Part shown: positions 10,588 to 19,567 of the stretch, in pieces
How positions within the stretch are numbered: the stretch's first letter is position 1
Layout: each line of letters begins with the position of its first letter
Assembly (NCBI GenBank): GCA_013041925.1
Contig: JABDRB010000013.1
Span: forward strand, 62,001-126,000
Source: Akkermansiaceae bacterium
Lineage (GTDB): Bacteria; Verrucomicrobiota; Verrucomicrobiia; Verrucomicrobiales; Akkermansiaceae
DNA: 64,000 bases
Direction of reading: 5' to 3'
Program-made: the position numbers and the translations under genes
The notes under the pieces: generated by a model
The model's input: only the letters and a program-made list of their open reading frames with translations
Databases searched by the model: none
What the model was told of the DNA's origin: nothing

Positions 10588-11739
10588 ATGAAAGCAATCC
10601 TCGCACTCGAAGACGGACGCACATTTGAAGGTGATGCCTTCGGACACACTGGAACCACAACCGGAGAGGCTTGTTTCAATACCTCCATGACCGGCTACCA
10701 GGAGGTCATCACCGACCCCTCCTACCGGGGACAGATCGTCACTATGACCTACCCGCTAATCGGCAACTACGGAGTCAACCCGGAGGACGCCGAATCCGCC
10801 TCCCCCCACGTCAGAGGCTTTGTCATCGGCGAGCTCTCACCCATCGCCTCCAACTGGCGCTCCCGCCAGTCGCTCCCCGATTATTTTTCAGAGCACCACA
10901 TCATCGGCATCGAAGGCGTTGATACCCGCGCCCTGACCAAGCACCTGCGCACCGCCGGTGCCATGCGCGCGTGTATCTCCACCGAGCTCTCCGCCGAGGA
11001 CGCCGTCAAAGCGGCTCAGGACTCCACTCCCATGCAGGGGTCGGATTTCGTCAAAGAAGTTTCCACTCCCGTCACTTACGTCTGGGAAGGTGAGTCCCGC
11101 ATCTGGACGATCCCCAACCCGTCGACCGGACAAGTCGGCAACTACATCGAGCTTCCCGAGGTGAAATACAACATCGTCGCTTACGACTTTGGCATCAAGT
11201 GGGACATCCTACGCCACCTGCGTCAAGGTGGCTTCAACGTCACCCTCGTCAACTCCCGCACCACCGCAGAGGATGTGCTCGCCATGAACCCCGACGGTGT
11301 CTTCCTCTCCAACGGCCCAGGCGACCCCGCCGCCCTCGATTACATCCACGATGAGGTGAAAAAACTACTCGGCAAGGTTCCTCTCTTTGGTATCTGCCTC
11401 GGCCACCAGATCCTCACCCACGCCTTTGGAGGAACCACCTACAAACTCAAGTTTGGCCACCGTGGCGGTAACCAACCCGTCAAAGACCTGCGCACAGGAA
11501 AAATCTCCATCACCGCGCAAAACCACGGGTTTGCATCCGATCCCGACTCGCTCCCTGACAACATCGAGGTCACCCATATCAATTTGAACGACGAAACCGT
11601 AGAAGGATTCCGCCACAAGGACCTTCCTGCCTTTTCCGTTCAATATCACCCAGAAGCCGCCCCTGGCCCGAACGACGCAACCTATTTCTTCGCCGAATTC
11701 GCTGAGCTCATCGAGGGGTTCAGGAAACAGGAAGCCTGA
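10588..11739 (+). CDS. carA: carbamoyl-phosphate synthase small (glutaminase) subunit
   Basis: Hydrolyses glutamine and channels ammonia to CarB for carbamoyl phosphate, which feeds arginine and pyrimidine synthesis. The N-terminal CarA domain (FNTSMTGYQEVITDPSY) precedes a class I glutamine amidotransferase domain with nucleophile Cys270 in GICLGHQ and the His/Glu pair in QYHPEAAPGP. Length 383 is normal. carB is not in this window, so the two subunits are not adjacent here. purA follows 100 bases downstream. Confidence 0.96.
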   Translation: MKAILALEDGRTFEGDAFGHTGTTTGEACFNTSMTGYQEVITDPSYRGQIVTMTYPLIGNYGVNPEDAESASPHVRGFVIGELSPIASNWRSRQSLPDYFSEHHIIGIEGVDTRALTKHLRTAGAMRACISTELSAEDAVKAAQDSTPMQGSDFVKEVSTPVTYVWEGESRIWTIPNPSTGQVGNYIELPEVKYNIVAYDFGIKWDILRHLRQGGFNVTLVNSRTTAEDVLAMNPDGVFLSNGPGDPAALDYIHDEVKKLLGKVPLFGICLGHQILTHAFGGTTYKLKFGHRGGNQPVKDLRTGKISITAQNHGFASDPDSLPDNIEVTHINLNDETVEGFRHKDLPAFSVQYHPEAAPGPNDATYFFAEFAELIEGFRKQEA

Positions 11740-11767
11740 AAAAACGAATAGGTAAAAGGACGCGACA

Positions 11768-11786
11768 GCAAGCCCCCAAGGCTTGC
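11768..11786 (+). repeat. hairpin between carA and purA
   Basis: GCAAGCC (11768-11774) pairs with GGCTTGC (11780-11786) around a 5-base loop. A run of C follows rather than T, so it is not a classical terminator. It may be an mRNA-stabilising or pausing hairpin between the two genes. Confidence 0.5.
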
Positions 11787-11839
11787 CCCCCCCAATCCCT
11801 CTTTCCAACTTCCCACCCACCACCACCACTCACCATATC

Positions 11840-13108
11840 ATGAACACCATCATCTGCGGACTCCAATGGGGAGACGAAGGCAAAGGCAAAATCGTTGACT
11901 ACCTCACCGAGACGGCCGACGTCGTGGCCCGTGGTCAAGGCGGCAACAACGCCGGCCACACCGTCATCGCCAACAACACCAAATACATCCTCCACCTCGT
12001 CCCCTCAGGCATCCTCTGGGAAGGTAAAAACTGCATCATCGGCAACGGTGTGGTCATGGACCCCGTAGGACTCTGTAAGGAAATCCTCAACCTTGAAGAA
12101 GCCAACATCCCCGTCTCGTCAGAAAAACTTCTCATCTCCGACCGCGCCCACATCGTGCTCCCCTACCACCGTGAGCTCGATGCCGCCCGCGAGGCCGCAC
12201 TCGGAAAAAATAAAATAGGCACCACCAAACGCGGCATCGGGCCGACCTACGCCGATAAAGCCAACCGCAACGGACTGCGCCTCGCCGACATGCTCGATGA
12301 GGCCACCGCCCGCGAGCTCATCGAGATCCGCCTCGCCGACGCCAACGAAACCCTCGCGCGCCATAACCTCCCGACCTTCACCGTGGATCAAGTCTGGGAC
12401 GAGGTCGCCCCCGCCATCGAACGACTCCGCCCGCACGTCACCAACACCATCCCCGTCCTCCACGACGCATGGAAAAGCGGAAAAACCATCCTCTTTGAAG
12501 GCGCCCAAGGATCCTTCCTTGATGTCGACTTCGGAACCTATCCCTTTGTCACCTCATCCAACACCACTTCAGGCGGCGCCTGCACCGGCTCTGGATTACC
12601 CCCGACGGCTATCGACCGCGTCGTTGGCGTCTGTAAGGCCTACACAACCCGCGTCGGATCAGGCCCCTTTATCACCGAAAACGATGACATCTCCGCCTAC
12701 TTCCACGCCCGCGGCATGGAGTTCGGAGCGACGACCGGTCGTCCCCGCCGCTGCGGCTGGCTCGATATGGTCCTCATCCGCTACGCCTGCATGGTCAATG
12801 GGGTCACCGATCTCGCCGTCACCATCCTCGATGGCCTCGACGATCGAGAAAGCATCAAAGTCTGTGTTGCTTATGACATCGATGGCGAACGCCACGAGTT
12901 CCCCCCCGCAAACCGTGCCGCATGGGATAAGGCCACACCCGTTTACGAAGAGCACCCCGGCTGGCAATCCGATACCACCCAAGCCCGCAGTTGGGATGAA
13001 CTCCCGGAAAATGCCAAAGCCTACCTGACCCGCCTCGGCGAACTTGCAGGTGCCCCCGTTTCTTACGTCGGCAATGGCCCCGATCGCGAGCAAACCATCG
13101 TTGTGTAA
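11840..13108 (+). CDS. purA: adenylosuccinate synthetase
   Basis: First committed step from IMP to AMP: GTP-dependent joining of aspartate to IMP. The P-loop GDEGKGK and the GGNNAGHT motif lie near the N-terminus, and the IMP loop GTTKRGIGPTYADK, the FEGAQGSFLDVD segment and the GVCKAYTTRVGSGPF motif follow. The ATG at 11840 (422 residues) gives the canonical start next to the P-loop. The open frame reaches back to 11783 through a Pro/Thr-rich stretch unlike the family. Confidence 0.96.
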   Translation: MNTIICGLQWGDEGKGKIVDYLTETADVVARGQGGNNAGHTVIANNTKYILHLVPSGILWEGKNCIIGNGVVMDPVGLCKEILNLEEANIPVSSEKLLISDRAHIVLPYHRELDAAREAALGKNKIGTTKRGIGPTYADKANRNGLRLADMLDEATARELIEIRLADANETLARHNLPTFTVDQVWDEVAPAIERLRPHVTNTIPVLHDAWKSGKTILFEGAQGSFLDVDFGTYPFVTSSNTTSGGACTGSGLPPTAIDRVVGVCKAYTTRVGSGPFITENDDISAYFHARGMEFGATTGRPRRCGWLDMVLIRYACMVNGVTDLAVTILDGLDDRESIKVCVAYDIDGERHEFPPANRAAWDKATPVYEEHPGWQSDTTQARSWDELPENAKAYLTRLGELAGAPVSYVGNGPDREQTIVV

Positions 13109-13281
13109 CAACAAAAACAACTCGAGTTTCAGCCGACTTGATCACACGCCGCCGTGCTCGAGCTCCATGCCCCCCACCCCCGAGAAAACACGCAACGCCA
13201 CCCCGGAAAAAAACCGTGTGCAAATACCCCCCAATGTGATTCAATAAATTTGGAGACGCTCACGCAACTTACGCTCACCTC

Positions 13282-13560
13282 ATGGAACTCGACCTCACCG
13301 ACTCAACCCTCGATCTGAAAAATACCAAGCCTCGCGAACTCGAGGAAATTTTCGAGGACCCCTTCGCCATTCGGTTTCTTCCCGATACCGATCGCGCCGA
13401 TGGCGAATCCCGGTTCTACACCCTGGGTCGCACCGTGCAAGACCGCTACCTCTTTCTCGCCTTTTCCACCAATGGAAAAGTAGCTCGCGTAGCCGCCGCC
13501 CGCGACATGACCGAAAGCGAGACCCGCTTCTACCAACGCAACTACGGCGAAATCAAGTAA
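13282..13560 (+). CDS. BrnT-like toxin of a toxin-antitoxin pair
   Basis: A 92-residue protein. It follows the BrnT RNase-toxin pattern: an acidic E-E-I-F-E-D-P-F segment, then GESRFYTLGRT, a central beta-strand block (YLFLAFS), a basic R-V-A-A-A-R-D-M motif and a C-terminal helix. BrnT toxins cleave RNA and are neutralised by a DNA-binding antitoxin encoded next to them, as here. The usual N-terminal D-x-x-K...HGV motif is not obvious, so it is a divergent member. The downstream gene begins 22 bases after the stop. Confidence 0.68.
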   Translation: MELDLTDSTLDLKNTKPRELEEIFEDPFAIRFLPDTDRADGESRFYTLGRTVQDRYLFLAFSTNGKVARVAAARDMTESETRFYQRNYGEIK

Positions 13561-13582
13561 CCCCCCACCCCATCACCTCCCG

Positions 13583-13864
13583 ATGAACACCATTCAATCC
13601 TGGGCAGACATCCCCGCCTTTGAAGACGATGCCTCCGAAGCCGCATTCTGGCTCAAAAACGAACTCTCATCCTCACTCATGGCGAGCTCCGTCCACAAAC
13701 CGGACTCCCGTGAATCGACCACCATCACCCTGAGGTTTGACCCCCGTATGCTGGCCCGCATCAAACGGCTCGCACGCTCACGCTACCTCAACTACCAGTC
13801 GATGATGAAACAATGGCTGGCCGAAAGAATCGAAGAGGAACAAAAAAATCTACCACACGGGTAG
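13583..13864 (+). CDS. CopG/BrnA-like antitoxin
   Basis: A 93-residue protein. The N-terminal half is acidic and likely binds the toxin (IPAFEDDASEAAFWLKNEL). The C-terminal half carries a ribbon-helix-helix DNA-binding motif (TITLRFDPRMLARIKRLAR ... SMMKQWLAERI). It is cotranscribed with the BrnT-like gene, in the toxin-first order that is usual for brnTA. It probably represses its own operon. tRNA-Arg follows about 110 bases further on. Confidence 0.7.
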   Translation: MNTIQSWADIPAFEDDASEAAFWLKNELSSSLMASSVHKPDSRESTTITLRFDPRMLARIKRLARSRYLNYQSMMKQWLAERIEEEQKNLPHG

Positions 13865-13971
13865 GCCACCGTATTGAAGCTGCCATTTTCCCGTGCATCC
13901 CGTCTTGACGGATCGGCATCAGCCCATTACACCCCCCTGCACATGGCTTCTCCCATGCCCCTGCATTCAAT

Positions 13972-14045
13972 GCGCCCGTAGCTCAGCTGGATAGAGCTCC
14001 GGATTTCTAATCCGGCGGTCACAGGTTCGAATCCTGTCGGGCGTA
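13972..14045 (+). tRNA. tRNA-Arg (anticodon TCT)
   Basis: All arms of the cloverleaf form over 74 bases. The acceptor pairs GCGCCCG with CGGGCGT (first pair G-U) and leaves discriminator A; the D stem is GCTC/GAGC. The anticodon stem CCGGA/TCCGG encloses loop TTTCTAA, anticodon TCT, reading AGA. The T stem is ACAGG/CCTGT with loop TTCGAAT. CCA is not encoded. tRNA-Arg genes are common integration targets, and the sequence texture changes directly downstream. Confidence 0.97.
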
Positions 14046-14419
14046 TCTCCATCACGATGCGGGGTCTGCACCAAAGCTTAAGGACAGGGCACAATGGCAC
14101 GTGGTTAAGGCCGATTCCTCCTTATGGAGCGGGGTATTCGATGATGAAGAAACGCCTATTCTCGGAGGCGGGGAAGCTTCCGCTAGAAACCATTCTTTAG
14201 AACTTGGAATTTGCATGACTCTCCCGCGCTCAGAATACCGCGAAATACCCTACAAAGGAAATATCGATCATGCTCTTAGGTCAGTGCCATTCAGGCTTAT
14301 ACCTTTATATCGTTCTGGCTGTTTTCGGGCATCGCGGCCTGAGGCGACTCCTGATCACAGCGAATATTTCGTCTTATTTACGGATGGATAGCTACGGATG
14401 CTGGATTGGCGGGACCATT
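14046..14419. other. 374-base stretch without a recognisable gene
   Basis: Between tRNA-Arg and the sulfatase end. Short open frames exist on the plus strand (for example 14101-14391), but their translations lack a family match, regular codon bias or a ribosome binding site. No copy of the tRNA 3' end was seen here. Confidence 0.5.
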
Positions 14420-15844
14420 TCAGTTCTTCCTCTGATCCAAGGTCGTCACAATTTTTTGTTCTAGCTGTTTGACGACTTCGGGGTGCTGGCCCGCGATGTT
14501 TTGGGTTTCGCTACCATCCTCTTTGTGGTGGTAAAGTTCGATGTGAGATGTCGCACCTTCATTCGTGTGCCGAATGAGGCGGAAATCAGGAGTGCGGATT
14601 GTTTGAACGTTTTTGAAATAGGATACGGCCTCACCGCCGTTTATTGCGTCCCCATATATCAATGGCTTCAGTGAAATGCCGTGAACCTCTTTAGGCGTTA
14701 CTAGGCCCGCAAAGTCACAGAGGGTCGGATAGATATCAATGCTCTCGACGATTGTGTTGACCTCCTTTTGTTGTTTGTTCCCGGGAACATGGACGATCAG
14801 CGGCGACCTGAGAGATTCTTCAAACAATGCGTGCTTCCCCCAGATGTTGTGCTCGCCTAAATGCCAGCCATGATCGCCCCACAGCACGATGATCGTGTCA
14901 TCTGTAAGTTTTAATTTTTTAAGGTGCTCGATGAGGCGGCCGACTTGTGCATCTGCGTAGGTAACGCATGCAGCGTAGTGCTTCCTAACTTCAGTCGCGA
15001 ATACATCATCGGTGCGTGCATCATTACCCCAACTCTTGTATTTACGAAATTCCCACGATGCGTGCCATGTCGAGACGCCTTCAGGTTTTTCGGGATGAGG
15101 AATCGCGGGCAGATCGATGTCTTTGTAGGGGTCCAGAAACTTAGCAGGCGCACCAAAGGGTAAGTGAGGCCGAATAATTCCGACGGCGAGAAAAAATGGT
15201 TGCTCCTCGGTTTTACTTTTCGCCGCGAGTTGATCCAATTGCTGAATTGCCTCATTAGTGATCAAGCCGTCGGGGTAGGTCGTGTCGGGGCCTTTCGTGG
15301 CTTGATACACAGCCATGTCTTTGGCCTTCACTCGGACCTCCCCATTGGCCAAGCCATGCATTGCACCGCGTGGATGTTTCCATGGTCCGCATGGCATGAG
15401 CGATTTGGACCAAGCATTGGGCATCTCTAGCTTTGATGAGTCATCCCAATCGCGGCCACCAAAGCCGCCAGGGTGGTGCGATACCTTACCGACAGAAACG
15501 GTCGTGTAGCCATGGGACTTAAGGTAAGCGGGCAGAGATGCAGGATACTTATCACCCTCTCTGATTTTCTCAGCACGTTGGAAGAGGGCTCCGTTATCTG
15601 CTGGCCCATAGCGACCTGTGAGCATTGCGTAACGAGATGACCCGCATGTTGGCGATTGGACATAGTGATGTTGGAACAAGGTTCCTTGCGCGGCAAGTGA
15701 ATCGATATGCGGACTTTTGATGTAATCGACGCCGTAGCAATTCAGCTCAGGGCGTAGGTCATCGATGCAAAGTAGCAGGATATTTTTTTTGCCCGCCAAA
15801 GATAGGCTGGACAGAATGAGTAGCGAGATCAGTGCGCGAATCAT
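14420..15844 (-). CDS. secreted sulfatase, iduronate-2-sulfatase-like
   Basis: A 474-residue type I (formylglycine) sulfatase with a Sec signal peptide (about residues 1-18). Metal ligands are D28/D29 (IDDLRPELN). The modification site is C67-G-S-S-R71, then YAMLTGR, and a WGDHGWHLGEH segment supplies further active-site residues. Such enzymes remove sulfate esters from sulfated polysaccharides in the periplasm or outside the cell. The modification motif has Ser where C-x-P/A-x-R is usual; the rest of the active site looks intact. It is the first gene of an AT-richer minus-strand block after tRNA-Arg. Confidence 0.9.
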   Translation of the reverse strand: MIRALISLLILSSLSLAGKKNILLLCIDDLRPELNCYGVDYIKSPHIDSLAAQGTLFQHHYVQSPTCGSSRYAMLTGRYGPADNGALFQRAEKIREGDKYPASLPAYLKSHGYTTVSVGKVSHHPGGFGGRDWDDSSKLEMPNAWSKSLMPCGPWKHPRGAMHGLANGEVRVKAKDMAVYQATKGPDTTYPDGLITNEAIQQLDQLAAKSKTEEQPFFLAVGIIRPHLPFGAPAKFLDPYKDIDLPAIPHPEKPEGVSTWHASWEFRKYKSWGNDARTDDVFATEVRKHYAACVTYADAQVGRLIEHLKKLKLTDDTIIVLWGDHGWHLGEHNIWGKHALFEESLRSPLIVHVPGNKQQKEVNTIVESIDIYPTLCDFAGLVTPKEVHGISLKPLIYGDAINGGEAVSYFKNVQTIRTPDFRLIRHTNEGATSHIELYHHKEDGSETQNIAGQHPEVVKQLEQKIVTTLDQRKN

Positions 15845-16058
15845 GAGTCAAGTGGTGTTGAGTAATAGGGATAGATACGATAGTCGGGGTGGGTGGTGCT
15901 CACGCGGGCTCTCCCTCACTCTCCTACTTCTAGAAATTTTCTTTGGGGGGAAAGGTCGTCGGAGGGGATGATAGGCGGTTACATCCTATCTTTCCATGTT
16001 CTTTTTTGCGTAAATCGTGACCTCCAAAATTCTGTCCCTTTATTATTTCAGTTCGTTT

Positions 16059-16181
16059 TCAGTTGTAGAAAGTCTGCCGCCTGATGTTGGAGTCCGCGCA
16101 AACTTCCTTCATCGTGCGCCTAGGCTCCGCTTCCGCCAGCATCGCGGTGATTTGTTCTTCTTTGAATCGGCTTCTTTTCAT
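16059..16181 (-). pseudogene. IS3-family transposase OrfA, N-terminal fragment
   Basis: Forty codons read MKRSRFKEEQIT-x-ML-x-E...VC-x-x-x-x-I-R-RQTFYN, then stop. This is the characteristic N-terminal helix-turn-helix of IS3-family OrfA (MKR-x-RF-x-EEQI...TFYNW). The tail and OrfB are absent, so it is a dead remnant. It marks past IS insertion in this region. Confidence 0.75.
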
Positions 16182-16337
16182 TTGGTCCTGGTTGATTATC
16201 TCCACTCCGGCATCAATACGCCGCCAAACTTTAAGATCCTCGGAGGCCTCAAGAATCCATCCCTCCGATCCGATGATTGGCCATGGCGCGGTGATGACGC
16301 TCTCTCCTGCGCCAGGTGTTTCGGAACTGTAGCCCAC
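16182..16337 (-). pseudogene. remnant with verrucomicrobial C-terminal motif, minus strand
   Basis: The frame reads in phase into the OrfA fragment and contains GWILEASEDLKVWRR. This resembles the x-E-x-S-x-DL-x-x-W motif at the C-termini of large verrucomicrobial surface or autotransporter-like proteins. No complete gene surrounds it, so I read it as debris. Confidence 0.4.
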
Positions 16338-16364
16338 GGAGATAGTCGGAGTTGATGAGCCTGA

Positions 16365-16544
16365 GGAAGATACAGCCTACGCCAGCAACCCCTAGCCAAC
16401 GATGCCCGCGACACAGATGCTGCCGACACCTCCGCCGATGCCTCTGGGTTAGTGCCGACCAGTGATATGGAGAGCGATCTGGATTACCTCGTCTTCACCT
16501 ATCGCCGCTCAGACGATGCCCATGCGGACTCTTCTCGTTTTTGA
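16365..16544 (+). pseudogene. remnant of a verrucomicrobial surface-protein C-terminal domain, plus strand
   Basis: Open for 59 codons without a start codon of its own, ending DYLVFTYRRSDDAHADSSRF-stop. FTYRRS-x-x-A-x-AD is a motif I associate with the C-terminal region of verrucomicrobial autotransporter-like proteins. The frame is closed upstream by a stop at 16362. It overlaps antisense the last 16 codons of the hydrolase gene at 16495-17457. Confidence 0.4.
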
Positions 16545-17457
16545 GAAGTCGGATGAGGTTATCCGATATCGCAGTATATACCTTGCCCCTGCGCTTCCTA
16601 TCGATGATTATTTTACATGACATTTCCAACTCATCACAGTGCTGCTTGAGGCCAATACCATAGGCGGAAGAGTGCACTGCATGGGCGATATCATCGGGGA
16701 TCTTCCGCATACGGCCATAGATCAATATCGTCGGTGGGTCGTCTTTGCTGGCCAGCGCATAGGGTGAATAGGTTTGTATCCAAGGGAGAATCTTTTCCCG
16801 CTCCTCTAGATACTGATCAAAGCTATCCATGTTGAACGCGTGAGCTCCGTAGGATGCCTTGGGCATCCACTCCCGCACTTGCTTAGGATCCAGCGAAGTC
16901 TGTGCTTGGTCGACAACCACGCAGGCAACGCGAGTGGATTCCCGGGCGATCGGATCTGAGCTTGCGGGATCAGCCATCTCATCATGATAGGCCAGCCAAA
17001 GAGCGGTGCAGCCTCCTGCCGATGCGCCAGAGACACCGATTCTTTTTCTATCAATGTTCCATTCTTCCGCCTTGCTACGAACCAATTGGAGAGCTCTGGC
17101 AGCGTCCTGCATGGGCACTTTGACGAAAGGTTCGATATCTTCGGCATCCTTTAGCAGGCGGTAGGAAATCGCCACGACCGACACCTCGGCCTTCAGTAGA
17201 GCCTCGATGTTCAGCAGGCTTCTGGCATCAATCTTATCTCTCCCTTTCCACGCCCCACCATGGATATAAAATGCTACGGGAGTCGGCGTTTTTGAATCCG
17301 CCTTCCAGAAGTCCAGAACATGCTTTCCATGTTTGCCATAAGGCACGTTTTTCAATGTAGGTTCCGGACCATAGATCTCTGGTGCTTTCTTGGCGCTGAG
17401 CGAACCGGATAGTCCGATAATTAGGATCGCGAGGATCAATTGGATGTGTGATAGCAT
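16495..17457 (-). CDS. secreted alpha/beta hydrolase (esterase/BD-FAE-like)
   Basis: A 320-residue protein with a signal peptide (cleavage near LSA-KK, residue 22). It has the oxyanion HGGAW motif and the nucleophile elbow GASAGG, and a likely acid in KIPDD. This is the carboxylesterase group that includes bifunctional feruloyl/acetyl xylan esterases. The catalytic His expected near the C-terminus is not evident (the segment reads KVYTAISDNLIRLLK), and the final residues overlap an antisense remnant, so the 3' end may be altered. The start at 17457 was chosen for the signal peptide; the frame is open to 17592. Confidence 0.75.
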   Translation of the reverse strand: MLSHIQLILAILIIGLSGSLSAKKAPEIYGPEPTLKNVPYGKHGKHVLDFWKADSKTPTPVAFYIHGGAWKGRDKIDARSLLNIEALLKAEVSVVAISYRLLKDAEDIEPFVKVPMQDAARALQLVRSKAEEWNIDRKRIGVSGASAGGCTALWLAYHDEMADPASSDPIARESTRVACVVVDQAQTSLDPKQVREWMPKASYGAHAFNMDSFDQYLEEREKILPWIQTYSPYALASKDDPPTILIYGRMRKIPDDIAHAVHSSAYGIGLKQHCDELEMSCKIIIDRKRRGKVYTAISDNLIRLLKNEKSPHGHRLSGDR

Positions 17458-17611
17458 CGTCTGATAGGTAAGAATGGTGACCACGCCACGATAGAACTTC
17501 CTGAATGGTCGGAAAAAGCGGGGCAGTTTACTAAACAAAAAACTACCAACCCGAGTCCCCGTTCGGGGGCTGAGCTGGGCAGTATGATACATTTCTACTT
17601 TCGTTGCCTAA

Positions 17612-18331
17612 TTACTTGCGGCGACGGAGGATGAGGGCAAGCCCGCCAAGTCCGAGAAGGGCTGTCGTGGAAGGCTCGGGAATGGCCGTGCCAGAGATCA
17701 CGTATTCGACATCTAGATCGCCAGTTGAGTGAGCTGTATCACTAGTACCGAGACTGGCGAGTTCGGTGCCCCCAACATAACGCTCGAACCAGAGGATGTT
17801 ACTATCACTCGTGCCTTTGAAGCCCACGAGGAAACCATAGTCCTTGTCCCCACTCATGCTCAGGGCAGTATCAAAATTAAAATTGATGTATTGTTGATTC
17901 GTAGTGGTCACGCCATTCAGCGAAACGGAGTCGTCCACAAGGAGTGTGGTTAACCCTGTTCCATCAAAGAAATCCCCATCACCATGGCCGTCTCCGCTGG
18001 TATAGCCAGCTCCATACTCGAAAACCGAAATGCTAAGGGAATCGTTAACTCCATGAGCGGTAGTGAATCTCGATTTTATAATTGAGATGCTGGTGACGTC
18101 GAACAAATCCGACGAGGATCCTCCCAAATTGAAAACTTGTCCTCTGACGTCTCGATAGTCTTCGCCGTTGGTTCCCTCTGATCTGGAGAAAGTGAAATTA
18201 CCGTCAGAAAAATTCGTATTTTGGTCGAGTATGTTCGTTGGTGCCGTGGCGCCTACAGTTAAGGTGGTCGCTGCTGAAAGCGCACTCGTTGTAAGTGCTG
18301 CCGCTAAGGATATTATGATGATTTCTTTCAT
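17612..18331 (-). CDS. PEP-CTERM sorted exported protein
   Basis: A 239-residue protein. It has an N-terminal signal peptide (to about ALSA, residue 20) and a Thr/Ser/Gly/Asp-rich beta-type body. The C-terminal sorting signal has Pro-Glu-Pro followed by a hydrophobic helix and RRRK (residues about 218-239). PEP-CTERM proteins are processed by exosortase and usually end up in exopolysaccharide or on the surface. No exosortase lies in the window. The ligand or role is unknown; its position between the hydrolase and the regulator suggests carbohydrate-related expression. Confidence 0.85.
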   Translation of the reverse strand: MKEIIIISLAAALTTSALSAATTLTVGATAPTNILDQNTNFSDGNFTFSRSEGTNGEDYRDVRGQVFNLGGSSSDLFDVTSISIIKSRFTTAHGVNDSLSISVFEYGAGYTSGDGHGDGDFFDGTGLTTLLVDDSVSLNGVTTTNQQYINFNFDTALSMSGDKDYGFLVGFKGTSDSNILWFERYVGGTELASLGTSDTAHSTGDLDVEYVISGTAIPEPSTTALLGLGGLALILRRRK

Positions 18332-18487
18332 GGTGTCGCAAGCTTCGTGTTTAATAGTGTTGTTCTGGTTTTACCCCGCCTAAGGAGGACGCCACGTTGG
18401 TGACGAGAGCGAATAAAACAACGCTATTTACCTTATACAACTATGGCGGTTTGCAACAAGGTCAACATCGATGCGCGTCCCTCGGCT

Positions 18488-19567
18488 TCAAGCCTTAGGG
18501 GCTGGGCCTATCGTGCCGCCCTCTATGATCCTCGGTTTCGTCGAGCTTTTCTTAATATCCTTTTTGCCCATAGCTGTATTATCGGCCCACTGCACCACAC
18601 GGCGAATCCAGGGGCGTTCATCTGTATCCGTGTGCGATATGACGGGATCCGTCCAACTGAATGAACTATCCGCATCCAGACAGAAAAGAGAGACGTCTTT
18701 TACCGGTTTGATACCCTTGATTGCCAGAAACTGCATGACTGAGAGCACATGCTCCCTGTCATCGATGATCAGGGCCGTGGGCGGGGTTAATTGAAATAAA
18801 GCATTGAGGGTGCCCTGTAAACTTTCTGGTGTGCATTGCCAATACGGTGCGTTGTAGTCGCTGGCGGGGATGCCATTGGCACTTAGCGTTTCCTTATAGG
18901 CTCGGATGACAGGGCTATCTTCTTCACCCTCTCCTCGGTGCACACTTGACATTAGTAAGCAAATTCGGCGGTGATTAAGTTTAAGGAGTTTTTGCGTCAC
19001 CTCAATAAGCAACTTACCCGTGCTTGGTCCTACTGTCGGGACAGGTATGCCGATAGAGTTTCCGAAGAGGGCGAAGCAAGGGATGTCTGCATCAGCAAAC
19101 CACTTCAGTATTTCTCGCGATCCTCCTATGACGACCCAGGCATCAGCGTGCATCTTCTTGACCATTTTCTCTAGTCGGGCGAGATCGTTACTGAGTTCGG
19201 CGAGTGTTTTGGGCGCGACGATGACATTGTGTCTGGCTATACCTAATTGATGCCTCAACTCATTCGTCCTGTTTTCGGCAATGTCTGACGGATGATAAAG
19301 CAAGAGGGCGACACGTAACCCTCGCTTAGTCAGCTTTGTCAGAGGCGCGATTTTTCTAGGCTTCCCAGCACCTTGGGAGACGATCAGGCCTTCATGTTCC
19401 AGTATCCGTAAGGCCTCAACCGTGGTTGTGCGGTGAATACCCAGTTCAGAAGTGAGCCAGTTAATGCCCGGCATATTCCCCTGTAGGCGACCATGTGCGA
19501 TTTCTTGGCGTAGATAGTCAGCCACCTGCTCGGGGGCTGACAAAATTTTAATGGGATTACGGGCCAT
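18488..19567 (-). CDS. GntR-HTH / LacI-type sugar-responsive transcription regulator
   Basis: A 359-residue protein. The N-terminal winged helix-turn-helix is of GntR type (residues about 10-75, V-A-D-Y-L-R-x-E-I...E-A-L-R-I-L-E-H-E-G-L). It is joined to a periplasmic-binding-protein-like effector domain (about 85-340), the AraR-type architecture. Such proteins repress sugar-use genes until the sugar binds. It reads in the same direction as the PEP-CTERM, hydrolase and sulfatase genes that follow, and probably controls them; that is inference from position. Confidence 0.82.
   Translation of the reverse strand: MARNPIKILSAPEQVADYLRQEIAHGRLQGNMPGINWLTSELGIHRTTTVEALRILEHEGLIVSQGAGKPRKIAPLTKLTKRGLRVALLLYHPSDIAENRTNELRHQLGIARHNVIVAPKTLAELSNDLARLEKMVKKMHADAWVVIGGSREILKWFADADIPCFALFGNSIGIPVPTVGPSTGKLLIEVTQKLLKLNHRRICLLMSSVHRGEGEEDSPVIRAYKETLSANGIPASDYNAPYWQCTPESLQGTLNALFQLTPPTALIIDDREHVLSVMQFLAIKGIKPVKDVSLFCLDADSSFSWTDPVISHTDTDERPWIRRVVQWADNTAMGKKDIKKSSTKPRIIEGGTIGPAPKA

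Noticed and set aside
14101-14391. Plus-strand open frame after tRNA-Arg
   Set aside because: No motif, no ribosome binding site, codon pattern unlike neighbouring genes.
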